Assembly (NCBI GenBank): GCA_019925095.2
Contig: CM034411.1
Coordinates: 8,206,001-8,270,000 of the forward strand
DNA: 64,000 bases
DNA from: Dendrolimus kikuchii
Taxonomy: Eukaryota > Arthropoda > Insecta > Lepidoptera > Lasiocampidae
Direction: 5' to 3'
Shown: in pieces, positions 37,501-50,100 of the stretch
Layout: each line of letters opens with the position of its first letter
Position numbering within the stretch: position 1 is the stretch's first letter
Translations under genes and position numbers: made by a program
The notes under the pieces: model-generated
Databases searched by the model: none
Seen by the model: only the letters and a program-made list of their open reading frames with translations
What the model was told of the DNA's origin: nothing

Positions 37501-40500
37501 CCTAAATCCTGTAACCCGATTGGAGTGCCACCTACCTGGTTCAAAATTGAATCTAAACCATCCCAAGACCCGCTTGAACAAACACAAAAATAATTTCACC
37601 TACTTCCTGGAATCCGATTATAGCGCTATCTACCCGGTTCAAATTTGAATCTAAAATATTCTCGTATCCACTTGAACAAACACAAAAAGATTTATCAAAA
37701 TCGGTCCCGTCGTTGAGGAGGACTTCAGCGGCGCCACCTACCGGGTCTAATCGTGAATCTAAACCATCCTGGGGCCCACTTGAACACACACAAAAATAAT
37801 TTCATCTAAATCCTGGAACTCGATTGCAGCGCCACTTACCTGGTTCAATAGTGAATCTAAACCATCCCGAGACCCACTCAAACACAAAAAAAATCTCGTC
37901 AAAATCCTGGAACCCGATTGCAGTGCCACCTACAGAGACCAATTATTAATCTAAACCATTTACTAATCCTCTTGAACACACAAAAATCATCACAGTCGGC
38001 CCCACTGATCAGGAGGAGTTCAGTGGTATCATCTACCGGGTCCAATTGGAAATTTATCCCGTTCCAGAACCCACATGAACATACAAAAAAATCAGCAAAA
38101 TTTCCTCAATCGTTTAGGAAGAGTTCAGTAACATACACGAACAGAAGAGTTTTATATATAAATATTTGTAGGCTAAAAACCCTCTAAGACGTCCTTAGAA
38201 CACCTTACTAAATTTTCATAAGAATCTGATCAATGCTTTAGGAACATATTGAGGACAAACATACAAACATTGATTTTTATTTTTATAGATATATAGATGT
38301 TTTAAGCCAGAAACCTTTTCGGGTGTCTTCAGGATACTTTACCACAGTTTTATCACAATCTGATCAATGGCTTAGGAACGCATATTGGACAAACATACAA
38401 ACATTGATTTTTATTTATATCATATAGATTTTTTGACCCAGAAACCCTTTTGGGTGTCTTCAGAACGTACTACCAAAGTTTCATCACAATCTGATCAATG
38501 GTTTAGGAGTGCGTCGAGGACAAACATTGATTTTTATTTATAAGAAGATGTCCACATCACAAGGAGTTGTAGTGTCAGTTCTAAAAGCCATATGCAGTAA
38601 ATAAAAGTTAAATTGCACAGAAAAACATCATCCTATTTTATCATAAGAATTTTAGGTTTGCCATTCTGTTATTAATTTCAATGTACCGCACATTCTGAGT
38701 ATATACTTTCATTACCCAAACTATATATGTCCATGCATATTATTATACTAAAAATGAAATTATAATTGCCAGGTACACAAGTGAAATCACCGTGCTCAGA
38801 AAGAGGCGGCTGTTTGCCTCCACCTCCCTATGGAACTTCACCATTACACAGATCCGCCTCTGTGCCTATAGGTATATTTTTATTGATTTTACTATAATTT
38901 AAGATTTTTTTAATATTGATAGACGAATACAAACATTTTGCATCATTGTTAAGGATCTCAATTACGCCCAAAAAAAATTTATTCAAAATTGTGTGACAGC
39001 TCCGATGCACGACGGGAGTTTACTCCTTTAATACGATAAATAGAATTGTCAGTTCTTCTAATTTCAAAACACCATTTCTAACACCCATAGATATTATTTT
39101 AGATCTTATTTAATCGCATTAAAGTTCGAAATGGAAATATAAAAAATGCTTTTGAGTTAACAGTAGTATTATTTTACTCATAAAATTTTCATATCGCGGG
39201 CCTTATTTATATGAAAATATTTTCTTAAGGAGTAAACTCCAAAAATATTGCAAATATCTTTGTATAGATACACCTTCCAATGTCATAGATACTCTCCGGA
39301 TTACTGTATACATGGAAGCCAAAATTATAGTCCCGACCGGTTTAAAAGAGAAAGATACATAATTTTTTCTTCCTTATTCCTCTTAGAGTTCCTTGTCTAA
39401 CTCTGGGGGTCGATATAGGTCGCTTTAGGAATCTGGTTTAAAAGAATAGTTACGTTTAAGATGTTTGGGGAAAAATTACCGGAATAGTATAATATTTTCT
39501 TAAGTTTTCGCGACTAGTATACATTATAAAACTACGTTATAACGGTTTCAAGCTCAATAATTTATTTGATTTTTATTATTCCAACGTTTCGGCACTTTTC
39601 AGTAGCCGTGATCAATGAGTATTGTTAAAGTAGATTAAATAAAATTTGAAAAATACTCATTGACATTGACATCTTTGTCTTCCGTGATCACCGAAACATC
39701 GGAATGATAAATCATTCATCAAATAAATTACCGCGCTTAAAACCGTTAAAACGTAGTTTTATTAATATAATTATCGTCTGCTATCTGGAAACTTCCTAAA
39801 CACAAGTTTTCCCTCTTCGCTACGACATGGGGTCATTTAAGAAGAGCGGTATACAATTTCTTGGAGGCCGGCAACACGGTAACCACTTTTCATCAAGTGG
39901 GCCGTTTGTCTACTTGTGAAAAAAAATCCGAAGACCTCGTTTACAAGGCCGTGGGTACTTAGTTCCTTTGCCCGCTATTGTGGAGAACTATACAATGACA
40001 GTTATGTATGTGCGCCCGAATTTCCAGAGAATACTTTAAGAATGTTTCCGGGCATCCGAATAATAACTGCTGGCTGGTTGACTTTTAGCAAATAGTTCAA
40101 CTTTGCTTGTGTCCATTGGTGTATTCAAACAAGTCAATAAATATGAATACTTATAACTTACATAACACGTCGACCATATTACATCCGCTAGCACTTTACA
40201 TACACAATCACATAAATATAAGTAGAATAGTTCATTGGGCGGCCTTTGATATTGTCCTTTTTTATATGTTCAGATGAAGTTCACAATACCATGGTTCGTA
40301 ACAAAAGTGTGTCGCAATCGCTCCGACGCCGCTGCATTTCCCGCATCCACCATGTTGGGGGGAGGGAAATAGGCATATATACACATTACTATTATGGGAG
40401 CTGCATACGTTTAGTCATCGCAGCCGACAACGAACTACTGACTAGCGCTTTACCGGGGTTTTTGGGGCGAGTGCCTTCGCGAAGGCACCCGGGGGAGCAC

Positions 40501-43500
40501 AACTTGCTCGAGGGAGCTCCCTAGGGAGTTTTACCTCGGCTGGACTGTTGCCATGAAGGGGGGATGAATCTAATGATGCCCACCATAGGGCGACACAATT
40601 GAGCGCAAGAGCGCAGATATTAATAGTGGCTCTATCTCGCTCGCACATCATCCGTCCCGCTCACACACTGTGCTATACATTGTACTAGCAGTAAGACTTG
40701 TTAATATTTGGTACTTAAGATTACCGTTTCCAAAATAAATCAATTCACTTCAGTTCACAGCACTCGACAGTGAACACTACTCTCTGCCATCTGAAGTATT
40801 ATTTAACCTATACCTCTCGCGGCTACACAATAGTCAGAGAGAGAAGAGTATAGTATGTGATGTATGGAAGTGTTAGCCTGGCATCCACGCTTGAAATTCC
40901 CGCTTAAATAATAAACAGTATGAATGTAAGCTGAACTCGATAATGTCCATCAGCAACGCAGTCGCCGGGGCACGGTTCGGTCCAAATGCCGATGTCGGCG
41001 GAGGCGTCTCGGGCCAGTTCCGGCCTCAACAGTCCGGCGCACTGCAAACCTGGACCCAAACAGGACGCGCCAGGTCTGTACTGCACCTTTCACCTAATAA
41101 TATACGGGTATAAGTCGAAAACTAATATGAGTTGCACTGTTTGTGTGTTCAAAGGACAGAATGACTTCTTCTTCAAAATAAGAGACTATATTATTATTTT
41201 AGAGTAGTAACATAATCGAAGAGTCGTATAAATAGAAACTATAATAATCCTGGTACTGATGTCAAGGGAATACTTGTGGACTAAAACCCATTTAGGCACT
41301 AAAGCTAACTGAAAATATAGAGTGTTAAATTTATTTACCAGATTGCAGCATACAACTCTTAAAAATGTTTTACGTATAAAAAAATTATTTCACCCTTGAC
41401 AATTAAATGATTTCTTTCTTTCTTTACCATACCTTTAATGTGTTACCTTGATGGGTAATTTTACTCTATGCACTAGATGTCGTTGATTCAATGCGTAAAA
41501 TCTATAGAAACGTGTTGATTTAGTTTTGATACATACTTTAAATATGAAATTGAAATGAAAATCTTTTAGGCAAGTTTCATAAGTTGATGAACATTATTGA
41601 TTATATGTAATTTAATATTTTCTTTATCCACACAAACAATAGTTTAACAATTTAGTTAATAAGTATGTTGCATGTTTTTTTGAAACTTACACAGAAGCCA
41701 TAGACGTAGAGACAGCATGATCACACTTGTTTATTCGTGTTAGACATTTTCCCAACCACAAAGGATTTATTATTAGTTTTTAACTCCTATATCAAACCAA
41801 AATTTGGCTTGATTTCGCTAATTTTACTTTTTCGTTTTGTTTCTGTAGTTGTAATGCATATTTTTTGTTTTCCCTCCCCCTCCGCCTCACCCTCGCAAAC
41901 CGCTTGACGCTTGAAATCCCAACGTGTGACGAATAACAACGAAATAACCGTTAAAACATTTGGCCAAATATACTGGAACACAAAACCTCAACGCGAAACA
42001 TACCATCTGGCTCGATTTGGGACATGTTTGCATCGAACATTGGCCACGATAGAGATATTAGAGAAGTTGGACGATGGCGTGTTTGTCCGCACCCTCCAAT
42101 GTTTGGCGGCGCAGCAACAGAAGAACCAACAGGCCGGCTCGCATGGGAAGGAGCCAAGTCTGATGCCGGTACCGTCGCCGCAGCAAATATCGTATCTCAA
42201 TCAGTTCGAAGGTAACAAGCTTGATTAGACAACGAAAGTATACAATAACGGCTAGGTTTACACATGCTTATTTATGTCTCTTTCCGAGAATTATGTATAA
42301 TTTTAAAATGGAATAAATTCATTCAATTCGCACGTTAGTCTACCGCGATATGGCCGCTAGTATTCTAGAGCAATTTATTTATTTATTAGCAAATAGATAT
42401 ATAGTTAGGTCTTCAGTATTTACCAAAGCAAACAAAAAACATTTTCCCGTTTACGTGACATATTAGCAATTAAAAATTGCTCTTTTAAAATGCAGTGCGG
42501 ATAATAATTAATTAATTATATTATTAAGCAATGTAATTTTGAAATAATTTTTTGTATAAAATTTTATAAAGTATGCGGCTGTTGTCGTTACAAGCCATTT
42601 TAACCATATAAGCACTTAATTTTTCATTTTAATGATAATTTATTCTATTTAAATCCCTATAATATTGAGCTATATTCATTGTAATGCAAATATAAATAAG
42701 AGATCACCATCTGTGACATAAAGACAAATTTAAAACTTTTTAATCAAACTAAGTTCCTTAGGAAATCATTTTTTCGAAGGTCATTGATATAAGTTAAAAA
42801 TTAAGTCTACTACTGTAATATGTATACCACTTTGAAAAGTGTTATCGCTGTTTATTGTAAAGAAAATAGGCAGCAAGTAACTCCCCAGCAAGACGTCTAG
42901 CTAAAAATTCTTTTACTTCATATTTTTGTCTATCTCAAGCTATTATTTACTTATCAAAAAGTACACAATTGTGTTATACTGTTCGAAGAATTAATGGAGT
43001 TGTAGCAGACACATACCGGAATGATACTATACAGGATTTTTTTACATTTAGTAACCTCAAAATAAGAAAATTTCGTACATTGGGCGGCCTTGTCTTAAAA
43101 ATATAGCGAAAATCATAAATAAACTAGTGTAGCCTAGGCCGATATTTATTTCAAATATTTTATCTGTCTGCTTTCAGCTCTAATTGAGTTTATTTTTTAA
43201 CGCTTTTATATTTTTTCACTTGCTACATTTTGTTGTGAGATTAGCTATTGTTTTTTTTTATTAGTTAAATTAGTGTATCTCACAACAAATTGTTTTTATG
43301 AACGGTTTTGATATAGTGCTTAACCATTTGCAACTTCATTTTAAAGGGAAATTTCCTAAAGGTCTATTTTCATTACCTGACCATTTTGGAAATGTCTCTG
43401 GGCAACTATTCACAAGTAAATGTTTTTGTCAACATATTGTCTTGTTTTTTATTTTTCATTATGGTGGTGGTTGGTGAAAATGTGCTAACATAAATGTATT

Positions 43501-45417
43501 TTCATACTCTATGGCTAATTCGTTCTATCATTCTCCATTATCGTTCATTCATTCATATGTACAGGATGTGAAATTGCTAACTCGCTCATTGATCGAATGT
43601 TAACATACGATCGGTTGAGAATTCTCTTTCGATTCCAATTTTGAATTCGATAAAAAGCAACGATAAGCAATAAACACTCCTGACAGTTGAGTTGTGTTTG
43701 TCTATGGTTGTTTTTTTTTTATTAGGACAAGAGCTCACGATACAAAAACAGCCGAACACATCTTTGAAAGACAACGGCCCGCCGTCCAACAGTGGGGGGC
43801 AAACGCCACAGTCAAACTCCAATCAGAAATCACCAGCGGGGTATGTGATTTATCTATTTTATTGTCTTGTCTAAGGAAGATATACAAAGCAAAGCAGGTG
43901 GATGTTTGTGGACTAATATTGTTTGGTTGACAACTAGATACAAAATGTTTGTTTTAACTTTCATCATTCCGCTTGTCATGTTCTACCGGAATCTATGGAT
44001 TGATTTTTTTTCTTCATTGAGTTAGTATTTATCCCTATTAATATTATAAATGCGAAAGTAACTCTGTCTGTCTGTCTGTCTGTCTGTTCCGTTTTCACGT
44101 AAAAACTACTGGACCGATTTGGCTGACACTCAGTATATATATATTTTCGATGCCGAGAATGAACATAGGATACTTTTTATCCCGGAAAATAGGATAGTTT
44201 CGGGGATAAAAGTATATTTGTCTTTTTGTTTGTTATCCTTTTATGGAAAGACTATTGGACCGATTTGGCTGAAACTCGGTACATATATAATTTGAATACC
44301 GAGAGTGGCCAAGACTTTTTATCCCAGATAATGGGATACATTTTGGGATAGATTTATGTAAGGTTTATCCCGGAAACTAGGACAGGTTTTGTGATTTTGT
44401 CCATTTCGTCCACTGGGTCCACTGGGTCCACTGGGTCCACTTGGTCCACTGGGTCCACTGGGTCCACTGGGTCCATTTGGAACACTGGGTCCACTGGGTC
44501 CATTTGGAACACTTAGCCTACTGGGTCAACTGGGCCCACTGGGTCCACTGGGTCCATTTGGAACACTTAGCCTACTGGGTCAACTGGGTCAACTGGGTCC
44601 ACTGGGCCCACTGGGTCCACTTAGACCACTGGGTCCACTGGGTCCACTTAGACCACTGGGTCCACTGGGTCCACTTTGACCACTGGGTCTACTTGGTCAA
44701 CTGGGTCCACTGGGTCCATTTGGAACACTTAGCCTACTGGGTCAACTGGGCCCACTGGGTCCGCTGGGTCCATTTGGAACACTTAGCCTACTGGGTCAAC
44801 TGGGTCCACTGGGCCCACTGGGTCCACTTAGACCACTGGGTCCACTTTGACCACTGGGTCTACTTGGTCAACTGGGTCCACTAGGCCAGTGGGCCCACTT
44901 TGTCCACTGGATCCACTGGGTCCAGTTGGTCGACTTGGACCATGTTATCTATTTTTTCATTTTTGTCAAGTTTTGTCATTTATGTAGTTTACATATAGAC
45001 GGGTGTGGTATAGTTTGCGATATAAAATGAAGTGAATCTTTCGGGGGCAAATACATACAAATTTAATATAATGTAACCTGTACCACTTGCTTTTTAAACA
45101 AGAGATACGTACTAGAGGTTGACCCGCGGCGCAGCCGCGGGGAAAACTCTAGTATTTATTATAAAATGGAATAATAAGTTACGAATAATTGAGCATTATC
45201 AACACATTCTTTTTATTTTTAACCAAAGTCCTAAGACCACACTACACACAAATGTATAAACTTTAAATAATTTTCTTTTCTTTTTTAAATTGTATAACAA
45301 ACGAGTTGTCTGGAAGTGGGCGCTAACAACTGCAACACAGTATTATACTACAGCAGTAGTTTTCGATACCAAATTGGCTTTGTATATCCCTATTAATATT
45401 ATAAATGCGAAAGTAAC

Positions 45418-45450
<33 letters not shown>

Positions 45451-47149
45451 TCCGTTTTCACGTAAAAACTACTGGACCGATTTGGCTGAAACTCAGTATA
45501 TATATACTTTCGATGCCGAGAATGAACATAGGATACTTTTTATCCCGGAAAATGGGATAGTTTCCGGGATAAAAGTATATTTGTCTTTTTGTTTGTTATC
45601 CTTTTATGGAAAGACTATTGGACTGATTTGGCTGAAACTCGGTACATATGTAATTTGAATACCGAGAGTGCCCAAGGTACTTTTTATCCCGGATAATGGG
45701 ATATATTTTGGGATAGATTTATGTAAAGTTTATCCCGGAAACTAGGACAGGTTTTATGATTTTGTCCATTTCGTCCACTGGGTCCACTGGGTCCACTGGG
45801 TCCACTGGGTCCACTGGGTCTACTGGGTCCACTTGGACCATGTTATCTATTTTGTCATTTTTGTCAAGTTTTGTCATTTATGTAGTTTACATATAGACGG
45901 GGGTGGTATAGTTTGCGATATAAAATGAAGTAAATCTTTCGGGGGCAAATACATACAAACATTAATACAATACAATGTAACCTGTACCACTTCCTTTTTA
46001 AACAAGAGATTCGCACTAGAGGTTGACCCGCGGCGCAGCCGCGGGGTAAATTCTAGTTATATTATAAATTCTTTAATTTAAAATTCTTTAGCACTGCACG
46101 TGACGTTTGTACCAAGTATGGAGAAGGTTATATAAGTCGTGGTAGCGTAATGGCTAACGCACGCGTCCGACGCTCAAAGGGTGCGGATTCGATCCTGGTC
46201 GGAACATATGCACCACTTGGCAGCTTTTTAACCTAATGTGCATAATGTTAGAACAACAATTACCACGTGCTAACAACGTTGAAGGAAAACATTGTGATGC
46301 ACATCGAGATAACCGATGTGTCAAACCTGCCAAGCCGCCTTGGACAAGCGTGGTGGGTATACTGTCCGTTCCCAGCAGTGGGACATTTATGGGCTGTTAT
46401 CATCATAGGTTCCATAGCTTAAAACAATCGCTCATAATGGAAATTCCTAGTTCAAAAGGATGACATTTTGTAGACGCACTTCGTTGGAACTCGACTGGAA
46501 CACGATTGTCAACCTATTTATATTATTTGATTGTAGCATGATGCCCGGCACCCCCGAACCTCACTCGTCACTATCGGAACAGCGGTCGGGTAGGTTCTCA
46601 ATGGAGCAAAGTCCAGGATTCAATAATCCACAAACACCTACATCGGCGGCCAACACAAAATGTGGACAAGGTAAGTGTTGATATAGAGTAAGTACTACTT
46701 AGCAATAACTATCTCAGTGTTTGTGTTTAAAATGACTATTGAGCACAATGAAATCCCGCCTACTATTAATTATGAAGACATTTGGATAATTACGAATTTG
46801 TTATTTTTATTCGTTAATTGGATTACTTTTTTTTCGAGTGGGAGTGAGTGAGTGTAGGTGAGAATATACATCTGTCAATTGTCAATGTTACTTTGACACA
46901 ACTTCGGGCGCTAGTGTGCGTTTTATTATGTCATAGAGAATAGAGTGCATTAATGTTAAGTTTTTGAGGAGAGAATCCGTTAATATATTCCTTTAATTCC
47001 GTTAATTCGCGCATATAAAAAAATTAAAGGTTGCTGTTTAGTCTCAAGTCGGTTGGTTTCAGTACATTCACAAATTATAAAAAAGTATATTAACTTCGAT
47101 AGTTAAATTAAATTATTGTCAAAACACAAGACGTAATAATTAAACACAA

Positions 47150-47189
<40 letters not shown>

Positions 47190-50100
47190 CCCAAAGTAAA
47201 TCCACTCACAAAATATATATGGGGAATTTAAACCCACTGCAAATTATATGGAATTTGCTACTAAGTAAAAATAAACTATAAAGTCACTTTTTACACAATT
47301 ATTGATTTATGTTTAAAGTTCGAATTAACCTTTAAACGCAATATCAAAATAATAACTAAGAATTAAATCTTAAGTTAAACAAAATTTATGGGTGAATCAC
47401 TTTAGAAAGAAAAAAAAATTACACAAGTAGTGAAATAGAAAAATTATTACATTATTTGACAATTATCTGAAAGCAAAAAAATTATTATACACATTCAACA
47501 CACAAAATTAAAAGATACAGAGGTATATTTCACAGTTATTCCAGTTACTGCCTAAATATAGCTGGATAGCTGGTGTCTAGATGATTAAAGGCCAGAACAC
47601 GTTGTGGGCTGCCACTGTTATATAGCGGGGGTCCAGGCGCGAGAAGGCACGAATCTATTAAAAAATATATCTATACAAAACAACTCACATACATATATAC
47701 ACATGAACAATATATAATAGGTTGGGGAAAAAGTCTTTTCGCATATAGTGTGTATGAACTTATAATAAGATCTCTTTGGCTATACCATTTGTATCTGGCT
47801 GGTTTTGGTATCATTAAAAAGTTTTAATTTTAAAGAAGATAATTCCAAATTCAAATTAGGAAAATGTGTGATTTTCAATTGTTTTTCTTATTGTTAAAAT
47901 GAGTGAATCTAATGAAGAAATTCGATACATTTTAAAATTTTACTACAAAAAAGGTAAAAATGCAACACAAGCCGCGAAAAGAATTTGTGATGTTTATGGA
48001 CCTAATGCAGTATCTGTGAGAGTAGCGCAAATTTGGCTTAAGCGTTTTCAATCCGGAAATTTTGATATCAAAGATGCACGTCGCTCTGGTCGCCCTGTTA
48101 CGGACAAAATTGATGCCATTTTTGAAAAAGTGGAGCAAGATCGGCATATTAGTAGTTACGATATAGCTGGAGAACTGGGAATTGACTACAAAACGTTTTT
48201 GGCGCATTTGAAAAAAGCTGGGTACACATAAAAGCTCGATATTTGGGTGCCTCATGAGCTCACTGAAAGAAACCTAAAGAACCGTGTACTCATTTGTGAT
48301 TCTTTATTACGACGTAATGAAACCGAACCATTTTTGAAGAAGCTGATAACTGGTGATGAAAAGTGGATCACGTACGACAAGAACGTGCGAAAAAGATCGT
48401 GGTCAAAGGCCGGTCAGGCTTCACAGACTGTGGCAAAACCCGGGTTAACTCGCAACAAGGTGATGCTGTGTGTATGGTGGGATTGGAAGGGCATAATTCA
48501 TTATGAGCTGTTTCCGCCAGGCAGGACCATCGATTCTGAACTGTACTGCGAATAACTGATGAGATTAAAGCAAAAAGTTGAGAGAAAGCGGCCGGAATTA
48601 ATCAACAGAAGGGTTGTGGTTTTTCACCATGATAACGCTAGACCTCACACATCTTTAGCCACTCAGCAAAAATTACGAGAGTTTGGCTGGGAGGTGTTAA
48701 TGCATCCGCCGTATAGTTCTGACCTTGCACCTTTAGATTTTCACCTGTTTCGGTCTCTGCAGAATTCTTTAGGCAGTGTCAGGTTAACATCACGAGAGGA
48801 CTGCCAAAACTACTTGTCGCAGTTTTTTGATCAGAAGCCCCAAAATTTTTATAGCAATGGGATCACGTCCCTACCTACAAGATGGCAAAAAGTTATCCAA
48901 CAAAATGGCACCTACATACTTTAGTCAAATGTAATTAAACTTTTTGAATTTTTATATAAAATGCGAAGAAATTTTTTTCCCCAACCTAATATATAAAAAT
49001 CACTTTGATAAACCTAGTATTAGTTCAAAATACATTTAAAAAATGGTATACATAATAAATAGTAAGGAAGTAAAGATAATTTGCTGTTCTTTAACAGTAA
49101 CTTAAATTAAATTGTATTGGAAACGATGGTAGACTCATGACTTTCAGTAAGTAATCTGTAATTTTTAAATGAATGTATTTCATTCATTTTCAATGCGCTG
49201 TTGGACTCATTGCGCTTGAACCTACTAATGACGTCATAGGTCAGTACGCTCATATAACGCTCCCCTGTTATAGACGAGAAGTCGAGGCCCAGTCCGCAGT
49301 CGAATCGATCGAGTCAGGACAGTGCGGCGAAGACGCCACAAAGGGAGTCCGGCCTCAACCAGGGGCCGTACGCGCCGGCGTCGTCGGCCTCCTCGTGCGC
49401 GAACAAGAGCAGTTGCAGCATCGCCACGACGGCCTCAACCCCGACCACCACCAGTATGGACGACGGACTTAACACCAATAACGAGGTCGGTATACTGTTA
49501 GGTATTATTACTTGGCAAATGTCTAATATTAAGGAAATGTCAGTAATTATGCTGTATTATAGCTGTCAGCAGACTCATACGTAACACTAACATGGTCAGC
49601 TGGCGACGAAAGACGGCTGATCTTCCATTTTCTTTACGCGAAAGCTCGACTTGCAGCAGATTGTTTGCCTCAGTTAAATGCTGTTCATAAATACAATAAA
49701 ACAAAGAATGAATAAACAGATATACCATGCAAAAGTGGATGGATGCAGAAGTCGTGGAAGGCAACGACAAACCTTCAATGATCAAATTGATCGTGTACTA
49801 GCAGAAGGTGATGTCAGGAGCCTTAAGAACAGACGAGCGTGCATGACAAGAGTTATGAATGTCAAAAAAGCAAGTGAGGTGTGTAAGAATAAGCCTGAAT
49901 GGCGCTCTGTTGTTCGTGCCTACCCCGCAAGGGAACTGGCGTGAAGTTATGTATGTATGTAAAACAAAGTTAAAATGAAACATCTTCTGTAGTTCGCGCC
50001 TACCCCGCAAGGGAACTGGCGTGAAGTTATATATGTATGTATGTAAAATTAACAGGAGCTGCGATAGTATTATGTTCTCTCTATATATGTACAGTCTCGG

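Noticed and set aside
40954..40961. Alternative acceptor cgcag|tcgcc for lgs exon 13
   Set aside because: It would break the frame; the acceptor 7 nt upstream restores the conserved SVPIATQSP junction.
44441..44884. 147-codon frame of Val-His-Trp repeats
   Set aside because: It is the translation of a 9-bp minisatellite whose unit is a multiple of three; it lies inside a Helitron and has no other coding signal.
44405..44935. CRISPR array
   Set aside because: The units are contiguous 9-mers without unique spacers, in a eukaryotic Helitron.
46137..46208. Functional tRNA gene
   Set aside because: A and B boxes are present, but the acceptor and T stems do not pair and a SINE body follows, so it is a tRNA-derived SINE head.
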